Shown here: positions 1 through 8,175 of the stretch, in pieces
Numbering within the stretch: the first letter of the stretch is position 1
Layout: each line of letters starts with the position of its first letter
Origin: WHSW01 sp963781265
GTDB taxonomy: Bacteria > Actinomycetota > Thermoleophilia > Solirubrobacterales > 70-9
Direction of reading: 5' to 3'
NCBI GenBank assembly: GCA_963781265.1
Contig: CAWAFH010000018.1
Location: 62,001 to 126,000 of the forward strand
DNA: 64,000 bases
Translations under genes and position numbers: made by a program
Notes under the pieces: generated by a model
Databases searched by the model: none
What the model was told of the DNA's origin: nothing
What the model saw: only the letters and a program-made list of their open reading frames with translations

Positions 1-566
1 CCGCCGAACGCGCCGGTGAGCGCGACGATCACCTGCCATGCGCGGCCCTCGAAGACGCGCGCGCCGTCGACGCTGACCGTCGCCGGAACGGGGTGGGCGA
101 AGAGCCCGGCGCGCAGCGCGCCGACGGTGTAGGCGAGCGGGCCGAGCGCCGCCTTGAGGCCGTGCGCCTTGCGCGCCGCGATCGGCGAGAGCCCGGCGCT
201 GGCCGCGTTGACGAACGGCCTCTCGCCGACCCGGCCCAGGTCGAGCCGCTCGGTGTGCTCGCCGGTCGCCGCAACCTCGACCGCGGCCGCGGTGTCGTCG
301 GGCAGCTCGAGCGCGCGGGCGAAGTCGTTCGCGGTGCCGACCGGGACGACCCCGAGCGGGACCCGGGCGCTGGCGGCGGCCGCTGCGGCGCAGCCGACCG
401 AGCCGTCGCCGCCGGCGACGACGATCCGCAGCGGCCGCGCGGCCGCAGCGTCGTCGGCGCGGTCGAGGTCGAAGCGGGTCACCTCGAGGCCGCGCTCACG
501 CAGCATGCGCTCGACCTCCCCCGCCTCGCCCGACCCGGAGCCCGGGTTGGCGAGCAGCGCGATCAC
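1..566 (-). CDS. Diacylglycerol/lipid kinase family protein (C-terminus off the window)
   Basis: The reading frame runs leftwards from a GTG at 566 to the window edge (188 complete codons). The N-terminal half has the hallmarks of the DAGK catalytic domain (DgkB/YegS/BmrU family): a starting strand with ANPGSGSG, the nucleotide-binding GGDGS at residues 52-56, and GTANDFAR at 77-84. These enzymes phosphorylate diacylglycerol or related lipids at the membrane, and some take part in phospholipid recycling. The GTG is the upstream limit because an in-frame TAG lies three codons before it. No clear Shine-Dalgarno is present. Its start is 6 bases after the stop of the small membrane protein at 573-815, so the two are probably co-transcribed. 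The exact lipid substrate cannot be told. Confidence 0.85.
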   Translation of the reverse strand, partial: MIALLANPGSGSGEAGEVERMLRERGLEVTRFDLDRADDAAAARPLRIVVAGGDGSVGCAAAAAASARVPLGVVPVGTANDFARALELPDDTAAAVEVAATGEHTERLDLGRVGERPFVNAASAGLSPIAARKAHGLKAALGPLAYTVGALRAGLFAHPVPATVSVDGARVFEGRAWQVIVALTGAFG

Positions 567-572
567 AGCTAA

Positions 573-815
573 CTAGCCTGGCAGCTTCGAGCGGCCCTCG
601 CGGCCCTTCGACGCGCTGCGATTGGCGGCCTTGCGCGAGGTCGAGAACGGCTTCTCGGCGAGCTCACCGACCTTCCCGGGGAGCGTGCCGGCGGCGTCCT
701 GACCCGTGCCAAGCGTCTTGTCGACGCCCTTCTGCGGCCACCACGACGCGCGGGGCAACAGGAACGCGAGCACCGCGAGGATGATGCAGACGGCGACGAT
801 TACGGCGATGGTCAC
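573..815 (-). CDS. Small single-span membrane protein, unknown function
   Basis: This is an 80-residue product starting at GTG 815, preceded by a good Shine-Dalgarno (AAGGAG). Residues 1-20 form a hydrophobic segment (VIVAVCIILAVLAFLLPR). The rest is a short, basic, Lys/Arg/Ser-rich tail, so the protein is likely anchored with its tail in the cytoplasm or as an exported peptide. I recognise no family. Co-orientation and the 6-base gap to the lipid kinase suggest an operon and a membrane-related role. Confidence 0.6.
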   Translation of the reverse strand: MTIAVIVAVCIILAVLAFLLPRASWWPQKGVDKTLGTGQDAAGTLPGKVGELAEKPFSTSRKAANRSASKGREGRSKLPG

Positions 816-884
816 TGGAGGGTCTCCTTCCCTGGCTACCGATGCCCACCGTCTCTACCCCGCGGCATCGGCGCGGAAACCGGG

Positions 885-890
885 CAGAAT
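885..890 (+). promoter_or_regulatory. -10 box, leaderless-type
   Basis: CAGAAT lies 8 bases before the GTG at 899, the spacing repeated at many genes in this window. It supports GTG 899 over the in-frame ATG at 842. Confidence 0.4.
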
Positions 891-898
891 GGCGCCCC

Positions 899-1966
899 GT
901 GGAGACGGCCGAATACGAGCGCCGCTTTCGGCGCGCCGGGCTGCCGCTGTTCGTCGAGGGCTTCTCGGCCTCGACGGACGTCTTCAACCGGGCGGCCCCG
1001 CTGCTCGGCCTCGTCTTCGTGGGCGAGCTGCTCGGCGCCGGCAAGCTCGACTGGAGCTGGTGGCAGAACCTGCTCGCGATCGCCGGCGCCCTGGCCCTCA
1101 TGCTCGCCGCGGTCGCGATCATCAACGTCCTCCGGGGCCGCCCGGCGCGGGCGGTCCCCAACCGCCTGGGCAAGACCGAGCTCGCCGCGTTCGTGATCCT
1201 GCCGGCGCTGCTCCCCCTGATCTTCGGCGGCCAACTCGGCAGCGCGGCGGCGACGGTCGCCGCCAACCTCCTCCTGCTGATCCTGATCTACGCGGTCTTC
1301 GTCTACGGCCTGCTGGCGATCCTGCGCTGGGTGTTCAGCCGGCTGGCCGGCCAGCTGCGCTCGTCGCTCGGCCTGCTCGCGAAGGCGGTCCCGCTGCTCG
1401 CGATCTTCGCCCTGCTCTCGTTCACGACCGAGGAGATGTGGGACATGTTCGGGAAGATGGCCACGTTCGACTACGTGGTCGTGATCGGCCTGTTCGTCGT
1501 CCTCGGGTCCGCCTTCCTGCTGGTGCGCGTCCCGCGCGAGGCGCGCAAGCTCGAGCTCGAGGTCGGCGAAGGACCGCCGCTGAGCCACGCGCAGCGGGTC
1601 AACGTCGGCCTGGTGCTGTTCGTCAGCCAGGCGACCCAGGTGCTGATCGTCAGCATCACGGTCGGCCTCTTCTTCGTCGTCTTCGGCCTGTTCGCGGTCG
1701 ACACGGACCTGCGGATCGAGTGGATGGACTTCCCGGGCGACACGCTGGTCAGCTTCTCCCTCGGCGGCCAGGACTTCCAGCTCACGGTCGAGCTGCTCCG
1801 CGTCGCCGGCGGGCTCGCCGCGTTCTCGGGCTTTTACTTCGCGGTCGCGATGCTGACCGACTCGACCTACCGCGAGGAGTTCCTGACCGAGCTCACCGAC
1901 GAGATGAGGACGAGCTTCCGCGACCGGCGCGAGTACCTGCGGCTGCGAGGCTCGGCGGGCGCATGA
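899..1966 (+). CDS. Multi-pass integral membrane protein, unknown function
   Basis: The product is 355 residues from GTG 899. An ATG at 842 is in frame, but the extra 19 residues are Arg-rich and overlap the probable -10 box. About eight hydrophobic stretches occur, near residues 31-45, 58-78, 93-110, 115-141, 156-175, 192-211, 236-267 and 300-320. A hydrophilic loop lies around 212-235, and the C-terminal tail is charged (STYREEFLTELTDE onwards). I see no transporter signature or catalytic motif. Its stop overlaps the start of the BtrH-type gene by 4 bases (ATGA), so the two are translationally coupled and may work together. Confidence 0.75.
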   Translation: METAEYERRFRRAGLPLFVEGFSASTDVFNRAAPLLGLVFVGELLGAGKLDWSWWQNLLAIAGALALMLAAVAIINVLRGRPARAVPNRLGKTELAAFVILPALLPLIFGGQLGSAAATVAANLLLLILIYAVFVYGLLAILRWVFSRLAGQLRSSLGLLAKAVPLLAIFALLSFTTEEMWDMFGKMATFDYVVVIGLFVVLGSAFLLVRVPREARKLELEVGEGPPLSHAQRVNVGLVLFVSQATQVLIVSITVGLFFVVFGLFAVDTDLRIEWMDFPGDTLVSFSLGGQDFQLTVELLRVAGGLAAFSGFYFAVAMLTDSTYREEFLTELTDEMRTSFRDRREYLRLRGSAGA

Positions 1967-2931
1967 TCCTCGCCGGCTACCGCCACCGCCCCGGCAACCA
2001 CTGCGGCTCGACCGCGCTGCGCAACCTGTTCGCCTTCGACGGCGTCGAGATCTCCGAGGAGATGGCGCTCGGGCTCGGCGCGGGGGTCTGCTTCTACTAC
2101 CTGCACCTCGACGGCCAGTCGCCGTCGAGGTTCACCAACGGGCGCGTCGACCGACTCGAGGAGCAGTTCCTGGAGCTCACCCGGGCGGGGCTGCGGCTGG
2201 AGACGTTCGACTCACCCGAGGCGTCGTGGGACGCCGCCCGCGAGGCGGTTGACAGCGGCCGCCCGGCGCTGCTGCTCACCGACCTCTTCTACCTCGACCA
2301 CTACGGCAACTCGGCGCACTTCCCGGGCCATGCGGTCGTCCTCGCCGGCTACGACGACAAGGTGGCCTACCTCTCCGACACCGGGTTCGAGGAGCTCCAG
2401 ACGACCCGCCTCGAACACCTTTCCCGGGCTCGCCACGGCAGTCACCCGGTGTTCCCGCTCGACGGCCAGATGGTCACGGTGCCCGACCCCGCCGCCCTCA
2501 CCGACCCGCGCGCCGCCGCACCGGCGGCGATCGCCCGCAACGCCGCGCAGATGCTCGAGCCGCCGATGGGGGAGGCCGAGGGCCTGCCGGCGCTGCGACG
2601 CTTCGCCGCCGAGGTGGGCGGGTGGCCGGGCGAGCTCGAGGATTGGCAGTGGTCGGCGCGCTTCTGTTACCAGGTGATCGAGCGGCGCGGCACCGGCGGT
2701 GGCAACTTTCGGCTCATGTACGCGCGTTTCCTCGCCGAGGCGGGGCGCGACGAGGCGGCGCTCGCGGGCGAGGCGGCGGCCGAGTGGACCGAGCTCGCGA
2801 TGGCGCTGCTGGCCGCGAGCGAGTCCGAGGTCGCCGACGCCGGCGAGTGGGCGCGGATCGGCGAGCTCGCCGAGGCCGTGCTCGCGACGGAGGAGCGCCT
2901 GTGGCCGGCCCTCGCGGACACGGGCAGCTAG
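1963..2931 (+). CDS. BtrH N-terminal-like / DUF4872 protein (cysteine acyltransferase or peptidase-like fold)
   Basis: This 322-residue protein starts at ATG 1963 inside the stop of the previous gene. The N-terminus (GYRHRPGNHCGSTALRNLF) is typical of the BtrH N-terminal domain, a papain/C39-like fold. Cys14 is the likely nucleophile, and a later HFPGHAVVLAGYDD segment supplies the expected His and Asp region. In butirosin biosynthesis BtrH transfers an acyl group from a carrier protein. Related stand-alone proteins also carry a C-terminal DUF4872 helical region, which fits residues 180-322 here. No carrier protein or NRPS gene is nearby, so the substrate is unknown. Coupling to the upstream membrane protein is the only functional hint. 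Confidence 0.75.
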   Translation: MILAGYRHRPGNHCGSTALRNLFAFDGVEISEEMALGLGAGVCFYYLHLDGQSPSRFTNGRVDRLEEQFLELTRAGLRLETFDSPEASWDAAREAVDSGRPALLLTDLFYLDHYGNSAHFPGHAVVLAGYDDKVAYLSDTGFEELQTTRLEHLSRARHGSHPVFPLDGQMVTVPDPAALTDPRAAAPAAIARNAAQMLEPPMGEAEGLPALRRFAAEVGGWPGELEDWQWSARFCYQVIERRGTGGGNFRLMYARFLAEAGRDEAALAGEAAAEWTELAMALLAASESEVADAGEWARIGELAEAVLATEERLWPALADTGS

Positions 2932-3014
2932 CTGAAGCCCCGCCCGCGGCCGACCCGCCGGATCCCGGATGAGGAGCAGTCGACTCGTCGCAGGCGCGCC
3001 ATCGCCGGGACTTC

Positions 3015-3020
3015 TACCCT
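3015..3020 (+). promoter_or_regulatory. -10 box, leaderless-type
   Basis: TACCCT ends 6 bases before GTG 3027, giving a predicted transcript that begins at or next to the start codon of the amidohydrolase. Confidence 0.5.
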
Positions 3021-3026
3021 GCTCCC

Positions 3027-4451
3027 GTGGGCCGAACACTGCTGCACGGCGGCGATGTGCTGATCGGCGACCCCGGCGCGGGCCGCGTCGAGGCCGCGGA
3101 CGTGCTCATCGAGGACGGGCGGATCGCGACGATCGCCCCCGACATCGACGCCGAGGCGATCCGGATCGACGCCACCGGCAGGCTCGTGATCCCGGGCTTC
3201 GTCGACACCCATCGGCACGTCTGGCAGACGGCGATGCGCGGGATCTGCGCCGACTGGACCCTGCTCGACTACTTCCTCGGCATCCGCGTCAACACCGCCG
3301 CCGTCTACACGGCCGAGGACGTCTACGCCGGCAACTACGTCGGCGCGCTCGAGGCGCTCGACGCCGGCGTCACCACGGTGCTCGACTTCTCGCACTGCCT
3401 CAACTCCCCGGAGCACGCCGACGAGGCGATCCGGGGGCTGCGCGATGCCGGGATCCGCGGCACCTTCGCGTACGGCATGTACCCGGTGCCGCTCGAGGCG
3501 CCCGCGTTCGCCGACTTCGAGGCGCGCGCCGCCGATGCTCGCCGCGTGCGCGAGCGCCACTTCTCGGCCGACGCCGGACTGCGGATGGGCATCGCGCTGA
3601 CCGAGCTGGGGCTCGTCCCGTGGGAGACGACGGTCGCCGAGGTCGAGCTCGCGCGCGAGCTCGACGCGCCGGTCACCGCCCACATCGGCACGGTGTGGTC
3701 GGACCGCCGACCGCCCGAGGTCGCGCTCCTGCACGCCGCGGGGCTACTCGACGAGCGCCAGGTCCACGTCCACTGCAACGCCTGCAGCGGCCGCGAGCTC
3801 GACCTGCTCGCCGACGCCGGCGCCTCGGTCTCGGTCACCCCGGAGACCGAGCTGCAGATGGGGATGGGCTTTCCCGTCACCCAGCGGCTGACCGAGCGCG
3901 GGATGACCCCGAGCCTCGGGTGCGACATCGTCTCCAACAACCGCGGCGACCTGTTCACCCAGATGCGGCTCGGGCTCGCGTGCGAGCGGGCGCGCACCAA
4001 CGAGACCGAGCTGCGCGCCGGGGTGATGCCGGAGACGCTGACCCTGAGCGCCGCCGAGATGCTGCGCTTCGCGACCCTCGGTGGGGCGAAGGCGCTCGGG
4101 CTCGAGCGCGAGATCGGCTCGATCGAGGTCGGCAAGCTCGCCGACCTCGTCCTGCTGCGGACCGACGGGCTCGGCTTCGCGCCGCCCAACGACCCGGTCG
4201 CCCAGATCGTCATGCAGGCCGGGATCCACGAGGTCGACGGAGTCCTCGTCGGCGGCGCACCGGTGAAGCTCGCGGGCGAGCTCGGCTCCGCGGGGCGGGC
4301 GCGCGACCTCGTCGCCGATTCGCGCGACCGGATCGTCGCCGCGGTGGCTCCGCGCGGCGGCTTCCTGCCCGCGGTGCCGCAGGGTTGGTTCGACGCCACC
4401 CTCGACATCTTCGAGGCGAACCTCGCCGGCGCACCGGAGATCAACGGCTGA
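3027..4451 (+). CDS. Amidohydrolase, TRZ/ATZ (chlorohydrolase/deaminase) type
   Basis: The product has 474 residues. It belongs to the metal-dependent amidohydrolase superfamily. A beta-sandwich N-terminus leads to PGFVDTHRHVWQ (first HxH metal ligands), then TAHIG and HVHCNA (further His ligands), and LGCDIVSNN with the catalytic/metal Asp. The C-terminal sandwich returns at GKLADLVLL. This layout is that of TrzN/AtzB, guanine/cytosine deaminase and related enzymes that hydrolyse C-N or C-Cl bonds on heterocycles. The GTG start is set by the -10 box. Its stop overlaps the ATG of a cyclase-family gene, so the two probably act in sequence on one small ring compound or amide. The substrate cannot be read from the sequence. 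Confidence 0.88.
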   Translation: MGRTLLHGGDVLIGDPGAGRVEAADVLIEDGRIATIAPDIDAEAIRIDATGRLVIPGFVDTHRHVWQTAMRGICADWTLLDYFLGIRVNTAAVYTAEDVYAGNYVGALEALDAGVTTVLDFSHCLNSPEHADEAIRGLRDAGIRGTFAYGMYPVPLEAPAFADFEARAADARRVRERHFSADAGLRMGIALTELGLVPWETTVAEVELARELDAPVTAHIGTVWSDRRPPEVALLHAAGLLDERQVHVHCNACSGRELDLLADAGASVSVTPETELQMGMGFPVTQRLTERGMTPSLGCDIVSNNRGDLFTQMRLGLACERARTNETELRAGVMPETLTLSAAEMLRFATLGGAKALGLEREIGSIEVGKLADLVLLRTDGLGFAPPNDPVAQIVMQAGIHEVDGVLVGGAPVKLAGELGSAGRARDLVADSRDRIVAAVAPRGGFLPAVPQGWFDATLDIFEANLAGAPEING

Positions 4452-5209
4452 TGGCGTTGATCGACCTGAGCGCGCCGATCGAGCCGAGCCCGGAGGAGGT
4501 GCCCGAGCCGCTGCGCGTGGACGTGCGCTACGACGACCACGCTGCCGGCGCGGCGCAGATCGAAGCGCTGTTCGGGGTCCCGGCGCGGCTGCTGCGAGAC
4601 GGCGAGGGCTGGGCGACCGAGGAGTTCACCCGATTCGGCACCCACAGCTCGACCCACGTCGACGCCCCGTGGCACTACAACTCGACGATCCGCGGCGAGC
4701 CCGCGCAGACGATCGACCAGCTGCCGCTCGAGTGGTTCTTCGCCGATGCCGTGAAGCTGACGATGACCGGCCGCGCCGACGGCGAGGTGATCGGCTCGGC
4801 CGAGGTCGAGGCCGAGCTCGAACGGATCGGCCACGAGCTCAAACCGCTCGACATCGTCCTGGTGCACACCGGCTGCGACGCGTTCTACGGCCAGCTCGAC
4901 TACATCGCCCGCGGCCCGGGGGTCAGCGCCGAGGCGACCGCGTTGCTGTACGAGCGAGGCGTCCGGGTGATGGGGATCGACGCCTGGGGCTGGGACCGCC
5001 CCCTGCACCTGCAGGCGGCCGAGGCGATCGAGGCCGACCGTCCGGGCATCTTCTGGGAGGCCCACCAGGTCGACCTCGCCTACTCGCAGATCGAGCGGCT
5101 GGTCAACCTCTGCTCGCTTCCGGACACCGGCTTCCGGGTCGCCTGCTTTCCGCTGCGCCTCGCCGGCGCGTCTGGCGCTCCCGCCCGGGTCGTCGCGATC
5201 GTGCCCTAG
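4451..5209 (+). CDS. Cyclase family protein (kynurenine formamidase-like hydrolase)
   Basis: This 252-residue protein starts at ATG 4451 within the upstream TGA. The metal-binding signature of the cyclase/formamidase family (PF04199) is clear at TRFGTHSSTHVDAPWHY, i.e. the HxxxHxDxPxH pattern. Family members (KynB formamidase, isatin hydrolase, the polyketide 'cyclases') are Mn/Zn hydrolases that open amides or lactam rings. Pairing with an amidohydrolase suggests consecutive hydrolysis of a cyclic amide, imide or related compound; that is inference. The 3' end overlaps the convergent methyltransferase by 4 bases. Confidence 0.85.
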   Translation: MALIDLSAPIEPSPEEVPEPLRVDVRYDDHAAGAAQIEALFGVPARLLRDGEGWATEEFTRFGTHSSTHVDAPWHYNSTIRGEPAQTIDQLPLEWFFADAVKLTMTGRADGEVIGSAEVEAELERIGHELKPLDIVLVHTGCDAFYGQLDYIARGPGVSAEATALLYERGVRVMGIDAWGWDRPLHLQAAEAIEADRPGIFWEAHQVDLAYSQIERLVNLCSLPDTGFRVACFPLRLAGASGAPARVVAIVP

Positions 5210-5823
5210 ACGGGCCGCGCGGTCAGCCGGGCGAAGTAGCCGAGCCAGGGGCCGTTACGCTCGTCGAGCCCCAGACCCGCGGCCTCGGCGCGGCGCTCGA
5301 GCGCCCCGGGCGCGGTGAAGTGGGGGTCGCCGAACAGCTCGCCGACCACCAGCCGGCCATCAGGTTTGAGGACGCGGGCGATCTCGCGCAGGGCGGCGTC
5401 CTGATCGGGGATCTCGCCGAGCACCGTGGTCAGCACGACCGCGTCGAATGAGTCGTCGCGGTGGGGTAGGGCGGTGGCGTCGCCACGGGTCGCGACGAGG
5501 TTGGTGAGCTCGCGCTCGCGGGCGCGTTCCATGGTGTGGTCGAGGAACTCCTGCTGCAGGTCGAACAGCTCAAGCTCGCCGTCGTCGCCGAGCCAGGCGG
5601 CGAGGTCGAGCGAGTAGTACCCGGTTCCCGGTCCGATCTCGAGCATGCGCTCGCCGGGGCTCGGGCTGAGCGTCTCGCGGAGCCGCTCGCGGGTGATCAG
5701 CGGGTGCGGCGCCTCGACCCAGAAGCGCTGCCCGTACGGGCAGGCGGACGGGTGCTTTCGCCACCACAGGGCGCCGGCGAGGACGGCGAGGAATGCGGCG
5801 AGGGTGATTCGGCGAGCGGCCAC
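5206..5823 (-). CDS. Membrane-anchored class I SAM-dependent methyltransferase
   Basis: The product is 205 residues from GTG 5823. Residues 6-22 form one hydrophobic helix followed by Trp-Trp-Arg-Lys, a likely N-terminal anchor. The rest is a Rossmann methyltransferase: motif I LEIGPGTGYYS, an acidic ELFDLQ after strand 2, GDATALPHRDDSFD (motif II region) and VLKPDGRLVVGE (motif III). It resembles UbiE/COQ5-type enzymes of Methyltransf_11. Target and acceptor atom are unknown. It is convergent with the cyclase gene and has its own -10 box. Confidence 0.8.
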   Translation of the reverse strand: MAARRITLAAFLAVLAGALWWRKHPSACPYGQRFWVEAPHPLITRERLRETLSPSPGERMLEIGPGTGYYSLDLAAWLGDDGELELFDLQQEFLDHTMERARERELTNLVATRGDATALPHRDDSFDAVVLTTVLGEIPDQDAALREIARVLKPDGRLVVGELFGDPHFTAPGALERRAEAAGLGLDERNGPWLGYFARLTARPV

Positions 5824-5829
5824 ATGCCA

Positions 5830-5835
5830 ATCCTA
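5830..5835 (-). promoter_or_regulatory. -10 box, leaderless-type
   Basis: Read on the minus strand this is TAGGAT, 6 bases before GTG 5823 of the methyltransferase. Confidence 0.5.
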
Positions 5836-5839
5836 AGAC

Positions 5840-5882
5840 GAGTGTCGTCTGAGTTCCGGGTTCCGGTCCCAGGACGACACTC
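5840..5882. repeat. Inverted repeat, 10-bp arms, 23-base loop
   Basis: GAGTGTCGTC (5840-5849) is exactly complementary to GACGACACTC (5873-5882). The loop, read on the minus strand, starts CTGGGACCGG and ends CTCA. The hairpin at 35352-35400 has different arms but the same loop start (CTGGGAC) and loop end (CTCA). The position just upstream of the methyltransferase -10 box allows an operator or leader role. A dispersed palindromic repeat is the other reading. Confidence 0.65.
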
Positions 5883-5923
5883 ATGCGATGAGTTTCGCCG
5901 CCCGCCAGAGCTCGCGGTTACTG

Positions 5924-6145
5924 CTAGCTCGAGAACCCGATCGCGTGGTCGGCGTCATCGACCCGGATGAAGACAACGGTCGCCAGGTTGAGCGCCACGG
6001 TGCCCTCCTGGGTGCGCATGTCGAACCAGCCCTTGCTGGTCTCGACCTGCTTGCGCAACTCGGCAAGCTCGCCCTCGGCCAGCTTGACCGAGAGCACCTG
6101 CCCGATCCCGAATCCGATCTCGACTCTTGTCTGGTCTTCAGCCAT
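5924..6145 (-). CDS. DUF3107-like small protein
   Basis: A 73-residue soluble protein starting at ATG 6145, 5 bases after the stop of the epimerase gene, so co-transcribed with it. The pattern of a short beta strand with IGFGIGQ, a LAEGELAELRKQVE helix and a final strand pair ending VVFIRVDDAD matches the compact actinobacterial DUF3107 family in length and layout. The match is by eye and the family has no known function. Alternative longer starts would overlap the epimerase. Confidence 0.65.
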   Translation of the reverse strand: MAEDQTRVEIGFGIGQVLSVKLAEGELAELRKQVETSKGWFDMRTQEGTVALNLATVVFIRVDDADHAIGFSS

Positions 6146-6150
6146 GGCTG

Positions 6151-6561
6151 TCAGTGTCCCTCCGCGGGTTCGACGATCTCGGTCAGCACGGAGCCGGTCG
6201 CTCGTGGGTGCACGAAGGCGACGCGGCTGTTGCGGATGCCGACCCTGGGCGTGGTGTCGATCAGCTCGATCCCCTGCTCGCGCAGCTCGGCGAGGGTCGC
6301 GTCGATGTCGTCCACGCGATAGGCGACGTGGTGCAGCCCCGGGCCCTTGCGGTCGAGGAACTTGCCGACCGGGGTCTCGGGCCCGAGCGGCCGCAGCAGC
6401 TCGACGTGGCAATCGCCGACGTCGAGCAGGACCGCCTCGACCCCCTGCTCGTCGACCGTCTCGCGGTGCGCGACCGGCATCCCGAAGCTGCCCTCGTAGA
6501 GGGCGAGCGCCGCGTCGAGGTCGTCGACGGCGACGCCGATGTGATCGATCAGCCCGAACAT
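6151..6561 (-). CDS. mce: Methylmalonyl-CoA epimerase
   Basis: The product has 136 residues, the usual length for this VOC-fold enzyme. It interconverts (2S)- and (2R)-methylmalonyl-CoA in propionyl-CoA catabolism. Metal ligands are visible: His in LIDHIGVAV near the N-terminus, His in GPGLHHVAYRVDD, and Glu in VLTEIVEP near the C-terminus. HPRATGSVLTE is characteristic of the epimerase branch rather than glyoxalase I. A possible -10 box (TAGTCT) lies in the end of the upstream ftsH gene, 10 bases before ATG 6561. It is followed by the DUF3107-like gene. No mutase gene is in the window. Confidence 0.88.
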   Translation of the reverse strand: MFGLIDHIGVAVDDLDAALALYEGSFGMPVAHRETVDEQGVEAVLLDVGDCHVELLRPLGPETPVGKFLDRKGPGLHHVAYRVDDIDATLAELREQGIELIDTTPRVGIRNSRVAFVHPRATGSVLTEIVEPAEGH

Positions 6562-6574
6562 CCGGGCGCGGAGA

Positions 6575-8137
6575 CTACTTGGAGAGCTCGGGCGGTTCCG
6601 GCGGCGGCTCGGTGACCAGCGCCTCGGCCGGCGTTCCAGCGGCGGGGGCGTAGGCCGGCGACGGCGGCTCGATCCGGTCGCGCCTCCCGCCCATCAGGGT
6701 GAGGATCTGCTCCCGCTCGATGACCTCCTGCCTGAGCAGCACCTCGGCGATCTCGTCGAGCAGGTCGCGGTGGTCGGTGAGCAGTTCGGTGGCGCCGCGA
6801 TAGGCCTCCTCGGCGATCGCCTGCACCTCCTCGTCGCGGGTCTGGCGCAGGGCCTCGGAGATCGTGGAGTCGTCGCCGGGGACCTGATGGGAGCGGATCG
6901 AGGTCCCCATCCCGTACTCGTGCACCATCGAGCGCGCGATCCCGGTCACGCGGCTGAGGTCGTCGGCGGCGCCGGTGGTGACGCGGCCGAACGTGATCTG
7001 CTCGGACACGCGACCGGCGAGCAGCACCTTCATGTAGTCGAGCAGCTCCTGGCGCGACTTCAGATAGCGGTCCTCCTGGGGGAGGTTGAGCGTGTAGCCG
7101 AGCGCCTTGCCACGCGGGACGATCGAGACCTTCTGGACCTTGTCGACGCTCGGCAACAGCTCGGAGACGAGCGCGTGGCCGGCCTCGTGCCAGGCGACGA
7201 CCCGCTTCTCGTGATCGGTGATCACCTTGCGCGACTGCAAGCCGGCGACGACGCGCTCGAACGCGTCCTCGAAGTCGGACTGGGCGATGAACTCGCGCTT
7301 GTTGCGACCCGCCAGGATCGCCGCCTCGTTGGCGAGGTTGGCGAGGTCGGCGCCGGTCAGCCCGGCGGCGTGGCGGGCGACCCGCTCGAGCATGACGTCC
7401 TGGGCGAGCGGTTTGCCGCGGGTGTGGACCTTGAGGATCTGGATGCGGCCGTTGAGGTCCGGCGGCGGCACGAACACCTGGCGGTCGAAGCGCCCCGGGC
7501 GCAGCAGCGCCTTGTCGAGCTTCTCGAGCAGGTTCGAGGCCGCCATCACGATGACGCTGTCGCGGGCGTCGAAGCCGTCCATCTCGACCAGCAGCTGGTT
7601 CAGCGTCTGATCGCGCTCGCCCGAGATGTCCGAGCCGCGGTGGGCGCCGACGGCGTCGAGCTCGTCGATGAAGATGATCGCGGGGGCGTTGTCGCGCGCC
7701 TCCTTGAACAGCCGCCGGATCCGCGCCGCGCCGAGGCCGGCGAACATCTCGATGAACGAGGACGCCGACTGGCTGAAGAACTGCGCCCCGGACTCGTGCG
7801 CGACCGCCTTCGCGAGCAGCGTCTTGCCGGTTCCGGGCGGGCCGTGCAGCAGGATCCCCTTCGGGACGGTGGCCCCGAGCTGCTTGAACCGCTTCGGGTC
7901 GGTGAGGAAGTCGACGACCTCCCGGAGCTCCGCCTTGGTCTCATCGACGCCCGCGACGTCGGCCCAGGTGACGGCGCTCTTCGACTTCGGGCTGATCTCC
8001 TGAGGCTTGGTCCGCGGCATCAGCTTCAGCATCCGCCACATGAAGTAGATGAGCACGCAGAACAGCAGGATCGGCGCCCACGGGATCAGGAAGTTGGAGA
8101 GGAACTCCTGGTAGTTGTCGATCCCTAGAAAGGCCAC
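6575..8137 (-). CDS. ftsH: FtsH-type AAA+ zinc metalloprotease, short form
   Basis: This 520-residue membrane ATPase-protease is expected to degrade membrane and unfolded cytosolic proteins. A single transmembrane helix (residues 17-38) is followed by the AAA domain with Walker A GPPGTGKT (99-106), Walker B IIFIDEL (154-160) and arginine-finger region LLRPGRFDRQ. The M41 peptidase domain has zinc motif HEAGH at 317-321. Canonical FtsH proteins are about 600-650 residues with two membrane helices around a periplasmic domain; both the first helix and that domain are missing here. The tail after residue 480 is Pro/Glu-rich. Start is GTG 8137; no upstream extension encoding a second helix is apparent. 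Confidence 0.9.
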   Translation of the reverse strand: MAFLGIDNYQEFLSNFLIPWAPILLFCVLIYFMWRMLKLMPRTKPQEISPKSKSAVTWADVAGVDETKAELREVVDFLTDPKRFKQLGATVPKGILLHGPPGTGKTLLAKAVAHESGAQFFSQSASSFIEMFAGLGAARIRRLFKEARDNAPAIIFIDELDAVGAHRGSDISGERDQTLNQLLVEMDGFDARDSVIVMAASNLLEKLDKALLRPGRFDRQVFVPPPDLNGRIQILKVHTRGKPLAQDVMLERVARHAAGLTGADLANLANEAAILAGRNKREFIAQSDFEDAFERVVAGLQSRKVITDHEKRVVAWHEAGHALVSELLPSVDKVQKVSIVPRGKALGYTLNLPQEDRYLKSRQELLDYMKVLLAGRVSEQITFGRVTTGAADDLSRVTGIARSMVHEYGMGTSIRSHQVPGDDSTISEALRQTRDEEVQAIAEEAYRGATELLTDHRDLLDEIAEVLLRQEVIEREQILTLMGGRRDRIEPPSPAYAPAAGTPAEALVTEPPPEPPELSK

Positions 8138-8175
8138 TGCGCTGGTTATTGGAAAGGGGGCCCTCGTGGCCCCCG

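Noticed and set aside
2969..4450. Upstream extension of the cyclase frame through the amidohydrolase gene
   Set aside because: Same-strand shadow in another frame; Arg-rich nonsense sequence. The real cyclase starts at ATG 4451.
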